From Hirundichthys speculiger (lineage: Eukaryota; Chordata; Actinopteri; Beloniformes; Exocoetidae): DNA of 64,000 bases. Position numbers and translations under genes: made by a program. Within the stretch, counting starts at the first letter, position 1, and each line of letters opens with the position of its first letter. Positions 28,584-38,120 of this stretch are shown piece by piece. Under the pieces are notes generated by a model. The model saw only the letters and a program-made list of their open reading frames with translations. It ran no database searches and had not been told where the DNA came from. The stretch is taken from positions 2,899,001 through 2,963,000 of the forward strand of contig JAGFBZ010000814.1 of NCBI GenBank assembly GCA_018398805.1. Reading direction: 5' to 3'.

Positions 28584-31379
28584 CATTTGATTAGCAGCCA
28601 CTAGATGTTTCCTTTTAAATCCTCAGGGAGCAGTGAAGATGTACTGATTTTGTACTAGGTATGGCGTGGTGCAGGCCACATGCTTTTTTTTCATATAAGG
28701 GCTGTATTTTCCTAGTTTTAAAACCTGGTAAGCATTTAGAAAGGAAATAATCAGGCTTTCCAACAGTACAAGATTTAATGCCAAGAAGCATTGTAACAAC
28801 AAAGAAATAATCGACCAAACACAAATTTCCTTAGTTTTTGTGCTTTGTTTACTTTACATTGTACAGTACAGTAAGGAAGGACTCATAGGAGTTCACTGCC
28901 TCATCTTCTTTTCCCAAACTAGAAAGGCACACATAGCAGAAGATCACCTGACACTGCATCCAGACAACTTATCTGGTGTCTCAAATATCATTACAACTGT
29001 TGACACTCTATGCATTGAGTTGCCACGCTGAACTCTTTGAGATATAATGGTCAAAATGCTATTTCACAAAACTATTTCAAACAAAATAGTTTGCACATTA
29101 TATAATAGCTACAAATACAAACAAAAAAAGATAAAAACTGTAAAAAAAATATATATATATTAAAGTGTTTTGGACTATATCACACACACACATACGACAT
29201 GCTCTTCCTCTAACTTCTTCGGCAGATATTCTTGTGCCTCCATAGCAGATAATTCCATTTCCATTTTGAACGGTACCATTTTTACACTCACAAAGTTTAC
29301 TCCCAATGGAAAGAAATGTTTCTCGTATGTTCACTTTAGAGATGCATGAAAGGGTTAAATCTCAGAAACTTGAAACTGAGTTTACTTTGTTTAGAACTTG
29401 TTTCCAGACAAAACAGTTGAAGACAAAAATGAAGTAGTAATTAATAACAGAGCAATACAGTGACCCTTAATGCGTATTGAATGTTCACTGGATATTTTGA
29501 TATTTCTCTTGGAGTGAAGTCTTTCCTCACTTGCTCTCATTTAAAATAAACCTCAAATATGGCTCCATTCAAATCCAAAAGCACATCCAACTGGCTGAAT
29601 GAATTAACAAACTTTTCAGGAACTTTTGCTAGTTCTGGAAGACGGGTCAACTCATTTGCGGTTGGTTCACATAACACCAGCCCTTCTTGAGACTGCCAAG
29701 GAAAACTGTTATCCTCCACAGAGAGTCTGCTGACACATGGTGTTACAGAGCGGTACTGCAAAAGGTATTTCCACGGACCTTAACTGCAGAACAATAGAAA
29801 TCAGTGTCTGTCCTCTTCCCTCCCTGAAAGACATTGCCAAGGCCTGGAACTTTAAGAGCCACAAATATCACTAAAGACATCTCACATCCTAGACATTACT
29901 TGTTTGACCTGCTGACTTCTGACAGGTGATTCAGGTCATGCACATCCTGGCAAATAGACCAAAAGCCAGTTTTTTTTCCACAGCGAATTAATGGTTTTAA
30001 TACATAAATATATGAAAACATGCAGATGCGCAATACATTTCAAATGCTATTTTACCTTGTAACATTTAGTTATAATCTTCAATGCTAAAGCAATGTATTT
30101 AATTATTTATTACTTTATTATTGTCCAACAAGTCTTAAAATGTGTGACAATGTTTTATGCATGTGGTTTTTATGTGCATGAGTATGTGCCTGTTTCTTTT
30201 CTGCTTGTGGCATTAAATTTAGTAACACTGTATTTAATACTATACTATACTGTATTTAATGTGTTGCAGGAACCAGTTGCTCTAGCACAGCTTTTAAATA
30301 ATAACCAACCAGTCTGGGTTACCAGTAAACATCCATCCATGTCAGACAGGCAGATCCTAAATCAGAATCATTATCAATGACAAACAAAATGAATAATGAC
30401 TCACTTATCAATAATTAGTTAACTTATTTATTTGAACTAGATTTTACTTTGTTATAGGTGGTTTCTCAAAACTGACTGCAAACATCAGCATTACTTACCC
30501 GTAAATTATTTTTTCTTTTATATTTCCGTAATGTTTTACATATTTTAGATATGCCTACAATATAGTGGAAATGAAATATTTAAATTGTGCAAATTTTCCC
30601 CAATTAAGTATTTCACTTTCATAATAGCCTCTTAGTCAAATTCTGCATCCATCTCTCAACATGAAGAAGAAATGGATTATTTGTAAAAACTTCAGTTTGG
30701 ATAAAACGGTAACCAGTGACAGAATCAATCATTAACTCCTGATGTATTTTTGCAAATAACCAAGCAGATATCTGTCATCCAGAGTGATGCACTACTGAAG
30801 ACGAGGACTGGGAGAGTGAAGGAGGAAGTGATGAAGTACTCAGTAACCATTTAGCATGATGCTCTACATTGTGCCACTTTAAGTAAAGTGGCTAATCCTA
30901 ACAGAATATTTTGACACCTGAAACAGCACTTACGGTGCACAGAAAGAGCAACTAAAGAGTGGAGATAAAAGGATATCAGGGACATCTGTGACCAGTAAAT
31001 GACCAGCAAAGTGGATTCACAGAGATGGATGAACTTATGATTCATGAATGTAGCGTCAGCCTGTCCTCAGTGATTGTAAAACATTTACATTCCAGTGACA
31101 AAAGGAAGAGGGGCATGTGTACAGACTACCTGTTAGTCACGTGGTGTCTCGATGTTTGAAGTTAAACTAATAACAAATGAACCAGTAGCTACAGCATTAG
31201 CTTTAGTTACTGGTTTGGAGTAAGTCATTAATCATTTCCCAACAAGCATTTCTTTCATTTGGTCCATGCCAGCTCCAATCCTCTCTAAAAATGTAGTGGA
31301 CTTCCCCTAAACTTCTGAAGTCCTTCATCTATTTGTTCCATAAAAATTAAGAAGGAGCCTTTCAGCAGCTTCAGTGAGC
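28584..31379. other. Unassigned stretch with two minus-strand open islands
   Basis: No recognised gene. Two minus-strand frames (29098-29334 and 29537-29761) have unusually protein-like composition and are discussed as a finding. The rest is AT-rich, with a short duplicated motif (actgtatttaat) at about 30226 and 30249. Confidence 0.45.
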
Positions 31380-31640
31380 AGCTTCTCAGCCACGTGCAGT
31401 GACGTCCCTGAACGCATCAGTCTGTCCGTGTTCCTGTCTCTGGAAGCGTCTCGGCCTCAGTCAAGCATTGCGGGCTGGCGCCGCTGACTCTCCACTTCCA
31501 CAACATCGGGTGTAGTGTTACTGTTTGTTGTGGCCTCAGATCGCTAATAACACGGCGGGAAAACAATGTCGGCGGTAAAGCTGGTCGACATCACCCGAGA
31601 TCACTCAACCCCCGAGGACGTGCGTGCGGATTAACTGGTT
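31380..31640 (+). promoter_or_regulatory. CpG-rich segment upstream of nkx2.7, with a first-exon-like short frame
   Basis: A GC- and CpG-rich island (many gcg, cgg, tcg and cga steps) in otherwise AT-rich DNA, about 0.7-0.9 kb upstream of the nkx2.7 start. It contains a 22-codon frame at 31566-31634, starting ATGTCGGCGGTAAAGCTG in a reasonable initiation context. This could be an upstream promoter or CpG island for nkx2.7, or the first exon of an unidentified transcript. I did not recognise the peptide. Confidence 0.4.
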
Positions 31641-32300
31641 TATTGGCAATGTTGGCTCACCAGAGGCGTGTTTTTGGGGCTAGGACATGAACAAATCGAC
31701 TTTTAAAATAAATTAATTAATTAAGAAGTATATAATTCAGTTTTAATGATTTTGGAGCATTTTCAGCTCCTTCTTCTTCTCTTTTTTTTTTTTTACCACG
31801 TGGCCTACATGTTTATTTATTATTCATGTCTTTGCTTGATTATATAAGTATGCTTGAAATTTATATCTATTTATTTGTTAAAGGCTTGTCGCACCTGTTG
31901 AAACTACACAGGCCGACATGTAAAACTACACATTTCCTTAATCTCTGTTGATATAGCTCCAGTACTTTTTTTTCTGGTTGACCACACGCAACTTGAGCGT
32001 CTTATTTCTTAATGAAGCCTGTTAATTACAGCCAGTCGCAGTGGCAGCGGGCCGGATGTGACAGGTGTTCCTGTAAGGTGAGAAGACGCGGAGCCGCAGG
32101 AGTGCGCGCCCTCACCGGCCGGCTGTAGCTCAGTGTTCCTGTCAGCCGGGGCCGACGTCTGTCCTCCTTCTCCATTAGCTGGACCCTTGAATGATTTAGA
32201 TCTCCCGAGGCCCTCAGTCATCAGCCACCGCGCAGGTCCGTCCGGTAGCATCAGCAGCAGCTCCAGCACGCGGCGCCAACAAGGATCAAACACGCAGCTG

Positions 32301-34232
32301 ATGGAAAGGATGCATCCCGGTTCAGCGACGACAACGCCGTTTTCCGTGAAGGATATTTTGAGGCTGGATTACCACAGTGACTGCGGAAACTACTTTTTGA
32401 TGGCTGACCAGGTTGCTCGGATGCATCCACACCGGAATGCACGTGCCGGTGACTTTTACGCGTGTCAGTCTGAGCGGCGCGTCTCCGGGATGCGGAGGAA
32501 GCTGGATTTGCAGAAACCAGCTGCAGAAGAGGAGATCAGGGAAAAGGGTGAGAGGATGCTGCATATCACTGGCAGGTTTTCTGGACGGATGAGTGTTTTG
32601 TGCGCGTTTAGGCCCCTCGACAAAATTGAACTTGGGCCTACGACCTCTCATTCTCACGTCTCTGTGGCCTGCTTTGGCTCCACTTTAAAAAATAAAAAGA
32701 AACAGATTTTAAGAACCAATATGTAGAGGGAAGTCCATTTACACACTTACAATTTTTTTCCCAGCAAAACCTATCCAATCATCAACTTATTGGTTGATAG
32801 GACTTGAAAGGAAAACTTTGCATTTTGTATTTTCTTTTTCTAATAAATTCAGTCCACCCATTAGCTACAGAAAAATGTTAGTCTGATAAACTTTAAATTA
32901 CAACGAATTTTTAATGACACTGTGTGACACTGTGGTTGAAAAAGTCAAAATCACTTCAGCTTTTTCATTTTAGCACATGCCATTATAAGTGGAAGTGACA
33001 AAATAACATTTGACCTGTAGATTTATTGTCCTTTTTTCCCCCCTTTTTCAAATTCATTCTGAAATAGCATTCATTCAGATTCTATTTTAAGGGATATTTC
33101 ATTTCACTGGTTTCCTGCCCTGTCCAGGATCCAGTTTTAGATTTTATTGCTTGTTTTTAAGAATCCCAACAGCATGGCACCACCTTACTTGTCAGAGTTT
33201 TTACGCGTTCACAGTCCAGCAGAGCACTGATCTCAACTAACCAGTTGCTCCTGACAGTTCAGAGATCTAAATGACTAAATTAAAAAGCAGAGGTGATAAA
33301 GCTTTTTTTTTTCTGTGGTTGAACCGCCTGCCTTTAAGCATCCAGATCACTGCACATAATCCTTTCTAAAAAAAAAAAAAAAACTCACCTCTTCTCTCTG
33401 GCTTTTGCTCCAACTTGAGCACGATATCTTTGTTTTTTTATAATAGTATACAGATGCTATTCTTATTTTTAATTTCTATGTTTATTTGCCGTTGTTTTAT
33501 AATGCTCTTGTCGTCTTTGCTTTACTTAGTTTTTATTATTTTGTTATTTTATTACCTATCTCTGTCCATATTTATTGATGAGCAATAGGATTTTTATTTG
33601 TTTTAGCCTTAAAGTTGTGTTAAATTTGCTTTAAATTGACCTGACTTGACAGTAAATTATGCCGGAATCATAAGTAAAGAGTCAAGGGAAAACAAAAATG
33701 AATAAAATACTAGAGAAAACGACAACATAAATACAATAGATCCCGTGACTAGTCAAAGCGCACTTGTTTGTGACCGGTGTGTGTGTGTCCAGGTCGGCTC
33801 GGTCCAGACGGCGGGGCCCGGAGCGGAGGCCCGACGCGCAGGAAGCCCCGCGTCCTCTTCTCTCAGTCCCAGGTGTCCGAGCTGGAGAGGCGCTTCAGGC
33901 GGCAGCGCTACCTGTCCGCCCCGGAGAGAGAGGAGCTGGCCCACGTGCTCCAACTCACCTCCAACCAGGTCAAGATCTGGTTCCAGAACCGGAGGTACAA
34001 GTGTAAGCGTCAGAGACAGGACCAGTCTCTGGAGCTGGCGGGGTTCCCGCCCGCGCCGCGGCGGGTGGCGGTGCCGGTGCTGGTGCGGGACGGGAAGCTC
34101 TGCGGCGCGGACTCCCGCTCGGCGCCGTTCAACGTGACAGTCGGACAGTACGGGCCCGTGCTCGGGTGCGGGGAGAGCAGCCGCGCACGGATGCTTTTAT
34201 CAGCGCGTGAGCGGCGCGCAGATGTCCGGTAA
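32301..34232 (+). CDS. nkx2.7: NK2-class homeobox transcription factor (NKX2-6/Nkx2.7-like), two exons
   Basis: DNA-binding regulator of the NK4/tinman type, known in fish for heart and pharyngeal endoderm development; acts in the nucleus. Exon 1 is 32301-32547 and exon 2 is 33793-34232, joined in phase 1 across a GT-AG intron, giving 228 residues (225 if the second ATG at 32310 is used; that one fits the family better). The N-terminus carries the TN/EH1 repressor motif [11 protein letters not shown]. The homeodomain spans 33837-34016 ([10 protein letters not shown] ... [14 protein letters not shown]) with Tyr at position 54, the NK2 signature. After it lies the NK2-specific domain [13 protein letters not shown]. 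Exon 2 is far richer in G and C than its surroundings. The C-terminal tail after the NK2 domain is short and not recognisably family-like. NKX2-5 is less likely given the neighbours. Confidence 0.9.
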
Positions 34233-34372
34233 CCGGCTGCTGGATTTAATCAGTGACGCAGAGGCGCCTTTCAGCCAAGGACACTTTCACACTCCTGATT
34301 TCAGAGGCTGGTGATTAAATAAGAGCTTTTTACTTGTCATTTTTTTCCCATTTGTGTACAACAAGATTTAGA

Positions 34373-34378
34373 AATAAA
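34373..34378 (+). terminator. nkx2.7: Likely nkx2.7 polyadenylation signal (AATAAA)
   Basis: AATAAA lies 140 bases after the nkx2.7 stop codon, followed about 40 bases later by a T/GT-rich stretch (tgtgttgttttctttttatg), the usual downstream element. Assigned by position and context only. Confidence 0.55.
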
Positions 34379-36448
34379 TAATTAAAAACAACTGGCTGCA
34401 GTGGTGAAAAATGATTTCTGTGTTGTTTTCTTTTTATGTTTGCTTCTATTTTGTGGCTATGTAGGCAACAGAGATATTTAAAGAATTAGAGATTAGAGAA
34501 TGTTGTTTACCAAAAAAAAAAAAAAAAAAAAAAGATCAATAAGCATAAGGAAACTGTTTGCAATGATATTGATTAGGTTTCCATTCTATTTAGGTCTATG
34601 AGAGACAGCTTTCTGTATTTTTTGTTTGTATAATTGAAAAGGCCTAAATACATATGTATACCATTAGAGTTTTGATAAAACAACAGGACTGTCTGAGGTT
34701 TCTGAACCCTGCTTTTTCTAAATCTGACCAAGTCCGAACATTAGAGATAACTTGCACCCAGGATCCAGTCAGAAAATTGGTTCTAGAGGTGTGTGGTTTA
34801 TCAAAGGGGAGCCAGAGAAAAGCTAATGGATGCGGTGACATCAACACAGCTCTATCAAACTGAGATCATTGTCCCATTCTCGAGCCTGCTGATAAGGCCG
34901 GACAGCTTGTCCGGTCCGGGAGCTTTGCTTGGTAAACAAAGCCGCAGACAGAGTGGCTCTTAAACTCGTTCAAACTTTCAATCAAATGCGGACCCGCGCG
35001 GTTCCAGTCGGACCTGAGTCCCACTGGCGGGCCGCTGGGTTCACTCCGCACGTGCGGCTTCATTCATCGCTGATGCTGAAACACAGAGACGCGGCGGTTG
35101 TTAGTTCGGCAGTGATTTTAGCTTATCGATCGGTAGGTGAATCGGTTTAGCAGATAGGCCTGCTCGGTTTGTGTGTCCTCTGAGTGAACGGGAGGAGAAG
35201 AGGCACTTCGGGGAGGACAGAGGAGCTCAATGAGCGTCTCTGCACAGATAAGAAGAAACTGTAGACAGAGAGGAGACCTCACATCAGATAATCCTGTGTG
35301 TGTGTGTGTGCGTGTGTGTGTCGGTTTCATGTGGTTTTAAAATCTTCCTGGGCCTTCACTCATTTGAGGTTTTAAAATGTTCCCTGTCTACCAACTCATA
35401 TTTTTGCTAAACTGACAAATTCTTAAAATTAAAGCTACTTTTTTTTTAATTTCGTTTGGTGGTGATGCACATACTCAGATCATTTTATGGATGTGAAAAA
35501 CAGGAAAAGAAAGAAGAAAAAACAAAGCTCTACTCCCCAAATACATTCTCAGTTTTCTGACTTCTTTCCATGGGTTTACAGTTCTGTTAAGGTAGTGAAG
35601 AATGTGAACTTTGACTATAATTAAAGCAGGAAGCTTTGGTAAAGCTGCAAACTACTACTTTATAATCTTAATTTGTCATATTTTAGAAGTTTGTTTGATC
35701 ATGCATTGTGCTTCTTCAAAAAACAAAGAAAGAAAACTGTAATGATGTCAATTACATCATTGCAATGGACTAGAATACTTGCATTTTAAAAGACTGTAAG
35801 TATGAAAGTAGTCAAATCTAAAAGTCAATTCAAAAGTAACATAAATATGAATACGATATCTAAGTCTCTCTTTCTCTTTCTCTCCATATGACTACACACA
35901 TGTGTGTGTAGTCATATGGAGAGAAAAACAGCTGTGTGTGTGTGTGTGTGTGTGTGTGAAGGGAAAAAAGAAGGGAGGGAGAAAATTCATTGAGAGAAAA
36001 CTGAAGTTGCTTGATTACACTGTTGTGATGAGGGTCCCTTAGAGGGTGACGTGGGTTTGGCCATCTGTGAAAGACCCATTGTGCCATTGTAGTTTACGCC
36101 CCCAAAAAAAGGTTTAAAGCCATGCTATGGTTCCCCCAGCTTTAAACATCAGATATGCTTCTGGCAACAATCCTTCAAATGTCGGTCTGATAAGCTGGTG
36201 TTTATGATGGTTTCTGAGATGATTTACAAATCCAGTGCTTCCCCTGTCTAACAATGCTCAGTAAACTCATGTTAAACCTGCCACGGCAGCAGCTGCTGTG
36301 GTCCCCTGGTGGAGATTTGATGAGTAGCTTTAAAGCTCCCTCTAGTGGAAAAATACCACTTTCACAGGGAAAAAAGACCAATCTTTATTCCAATTATGAG
36401 CTCATCCTAATAGGCTTCTTAGGCATGAAAAAACCTAGAAGCCCCCTT
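34379..36448. other. Non-coding spacer with CpG-rich patch, TG repeats and a perfect hairpin
   Basis: The spacer holds a 26-base poly-A near 34508-34533; a CpG-rich patch at about 34885-35130 with no coding frame of note; TG-rich microsatellites at about 35296-35320 and 35933-35958; and a 50-bp perfect hairpin at 35877-35926. No gene recognised. Confidence 0.55.
35877..35926. repeat. Perfect inverted repeat: 24-bp arms, 2-base loop
   Basis: Arms 35877-35900 (core ctccatatgactacacaca) and 35903-35926 are exact complements around the dinucleotide tg. A TG microsatellite begins directly after. The structure could extrude as a cruciform. Alternating CA/TG contributes only part of the arm, so the match is not just simple sequence. 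Confidence 0.9.
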
Positions 36449-36500
36449 CCATCCATGTTCCAAAACTGCTCCTTCCTGTTCAGCATCACAGGACTATGAG
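36449..36500 (+). repeat. Left part of an older dispersed teleost repeat, split by the hAT insertion
   Basis: ccatccatgttccaaaactg then ccttcctgttcagcatcaca matches the opening of a very common teleost dispersed repeat (ccatccat...cctgttcag pattern). Its continuation is at 37963-38120, on the far side of the hAT element. The last eight bases (36493-36500) are the target duplication. Recognised from memory of the family. Confidence 0.55.
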
Positions 36501-36578
36501 TAGGGATGGGAATCGAGAACCGGTTCCTTTAGAGAACCGGTTCCGTGTGTTTCAATTCCATGGAATCGTTTGGCAGTT

Positions 36579-36681
36579 TATCTAGCGATTCTTTTATCGA
36601 TTCCAGCCAGCACGAAATCTCACGTAATTTACGCAAGTTACACACAGTCAATTCCAGAAAGAACTTACGTGATTAAGTTAC
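36579..36681 (+). repeat. Long target-site duplication, left copy
   Basis: Begins tatctagcg and ends acttacgtgattaagttac. It shares aaatctcacgtaattt, acacagtcaattccagaaag and the end motif with 37001-37086, allowing small indels. It sits directly before the nested LINE fragment. Confidence 0.75.
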
Positions 36682-36967
36682 AGCAGCGTCCCAATTGGCA
36701 GCACAGCGACGGATGCGCTGGTATGGCCATCTCAAAAGACTCCCTCCTAAACACCCCACTCACGCTTTCCTCCACTTTGACCCCGATTCTGCCGGCTGGA
36801 AACGCCCTCGCGGTGCTCCCCGCACACGATGGATGGACGCTGTTACCAGGGACCTACACCAACTAGGCTTGTCGCTGACTGAAGCCGAGCCTCAGACCCA
36901 AACGGAGAAGATTGGTGAAACTGATTGGCTTTATGCATGGCGTCACCCCCGCCGCAGAGCAAGACCC

Positions 36968-37000
<33 letters not shown>
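36682..37000 (+). mobile_element. 5'-truncated non-LTR retrotransposon 3' end nested in the hAT element
   Basis: The frame reads RMRWYGHLKRLPPKH, then WKRPRGAPRTRWMDAVTRDL and TEAEPQ...DWLYAWRHPRRRARP. This is the typical C-terminus of a LINE ORF2 (RWxGHxxR ... RPRGxPRxRW). It ends in a (GAT)n microsatellite tail at 36967-37000, the tail type of RTE-like and related clades. The insert is bounded by a long direct duplication of hAT sequence (36579-36681 and 37001-37086), read as the target-site duplication. The frame is nearly intact, suggesting modest age. The exact clade is not certain. Confidence 0.85.
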
Positions 37001-37001
<1 letters not shown>

Positions 37002-37086
37002 ATCTAGCGGTTATCTAGCGACACAAATCTCACGTAATTTAGTTACGCACAGTCAATTCCAGAAAGCACTTACGTGATTAAGTTAC
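37001..37086 (+). repeat. Long target-site duplication, right copy
   Basis: Follows the (GAT)n tail of the nested LINE and repeats the hAT sequence found at 36579-36681, with the start motif tatctagcg and the end motif gtgattaagttac in the same order. Internal indels (tatctagcg is itself doubled here) show divergence since insertion. Confidence 0.75.
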
Positions 37087-37962
37087 GTCGGTTTAGCACG
37101 CGCATTGGAGTTGTAAGCAGCAATGGCGCAGGTTCAAACGCTCCAAAGTTTGGCTTCACTTCACAAAGAAAGATGGCAACAGGGCAACTTGCAGTCATTG
37201 TAAAGTGGAGATAACAGCGTCGGGAGGGAACACAACTAACATGCGGAAACATTTGCGCACACAACATGTGATAATGTTAAACAAGTGTCGTGTTTTTGAC
37301 GCGGTTCGAACTGATGGATCTCAATCCAGCGGGAGTAGCCAAGCTAAGATCACCTCTGGTAACTCTGGTAAGTAGCTATCCCGCTGCCTATGTGCTTCTT
37401 TGTAAAACACACTATAACATTAATGCTATGCTATTAAATGAATGCTTTCTGCATTACACTTTAGAAGATGACCGTGATGAGGAGAGAGAGTCTGGCTGGC
37501 TCAGAGGCTGGAAAACATGCTTATTTTTCTGAAAAAGAATAGTTAATTCTTCATAGTATTTGCAAATTTGTACTATGCACTGTTCCGTTGTATTTGATAG
37601 TATTTATCTCTCTTTATTATTAATTTTTGAGTGCTTAGTGTGCTCATATATCCTTTTAAAAGGGAGATATTTTCATTTCTATTAGGAAAAATCTGTTTTA
37701 AAATGTTAACACATTCTTGTGTATTTGCACAGTTACATATTACAACAGTTAACACGTTATCTAGGCTTTGGGCCTCTTTTGACCTCGCTGTTGAGTTTGT
37801 AAAGTCGTGACTTCTAAGTAAAAAAAAATGATACTAATAAAACTGTTAGTTCTCCTTTTTCCCAAATTAGAATCGATAAGAGAATCAATAAAGAATCGAA
37901 TTGTTAAACAGTATCAATAATCGAATCAGAATTGGAAAAATCGTTATCAATTCCCATCCCTA

Positions 37963-38120
37963 ACTATGAGAGTGTACCTCAGTTGTCACTGGGATAGAGC
38001 ACGGCACATTCGTGACAGGTCACCAGTTCATCCCAGGGCCACCAAGAGACGAACTAGACAAACATCCATGCATACTCACACTCATGCCTTAGGAAAATTT
38101 AGAATCACCAGAGTCAGAGG
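37963..38120 (+). repeat. Right part of the older dispersed repeat interrupted by the hAT element
   Basis: After the 8-bp duplication the sequence continues with cagttgtcactgggatagag, gacaggtcaccagttcatcc, cagggccacc, actcacactcatgcctta and aatttagaatcacc. This is the order seen in the common teleost dispersed repeat (ctgtcattggg ... caggtcgccagtctatc ... aatttagagtcacc). Together with 36449-36500 it rebuilds one interrupted copy. The family name is not asserted. Confidence 0.6.

Larger units (their letters stand above)
36501..37962 (+). mobile_element. 1,462-bp hAT transposon relic with a BED zinc-finger exon
   Basis: The ends are a 13-bp perfect terminal inverted repeat (tagggatgggaat at 36501; complement ending at 37962). 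The element is flanked by an identical 8-bp target duplication actatgag (36493-36500 and 37963-37970), diagnostic of hAT. Inside, 37142-37269 encodes a BED zinc finger: SKVWLHFTKKDGN, ATCSHCK, then NMRKHLRTQH. This exon runs to a consensus splice donor (ctctg|gtaagt) near 37369. The only nearby ATG (37123) is one frame off, so the exon is broken. No catalytic transposase domain remains, so this is an internally deleted, non-autonomous copy. Confidence 0.92.

Noticed and set aside
32133..32300. Upstream extension of the nkx2.7 exon 1 frame
   Set aside because: Open frame in GC-rich leader; the family N-terminus begins a few residues before TPFSVKDIL, so 32301/32310 is preferred.
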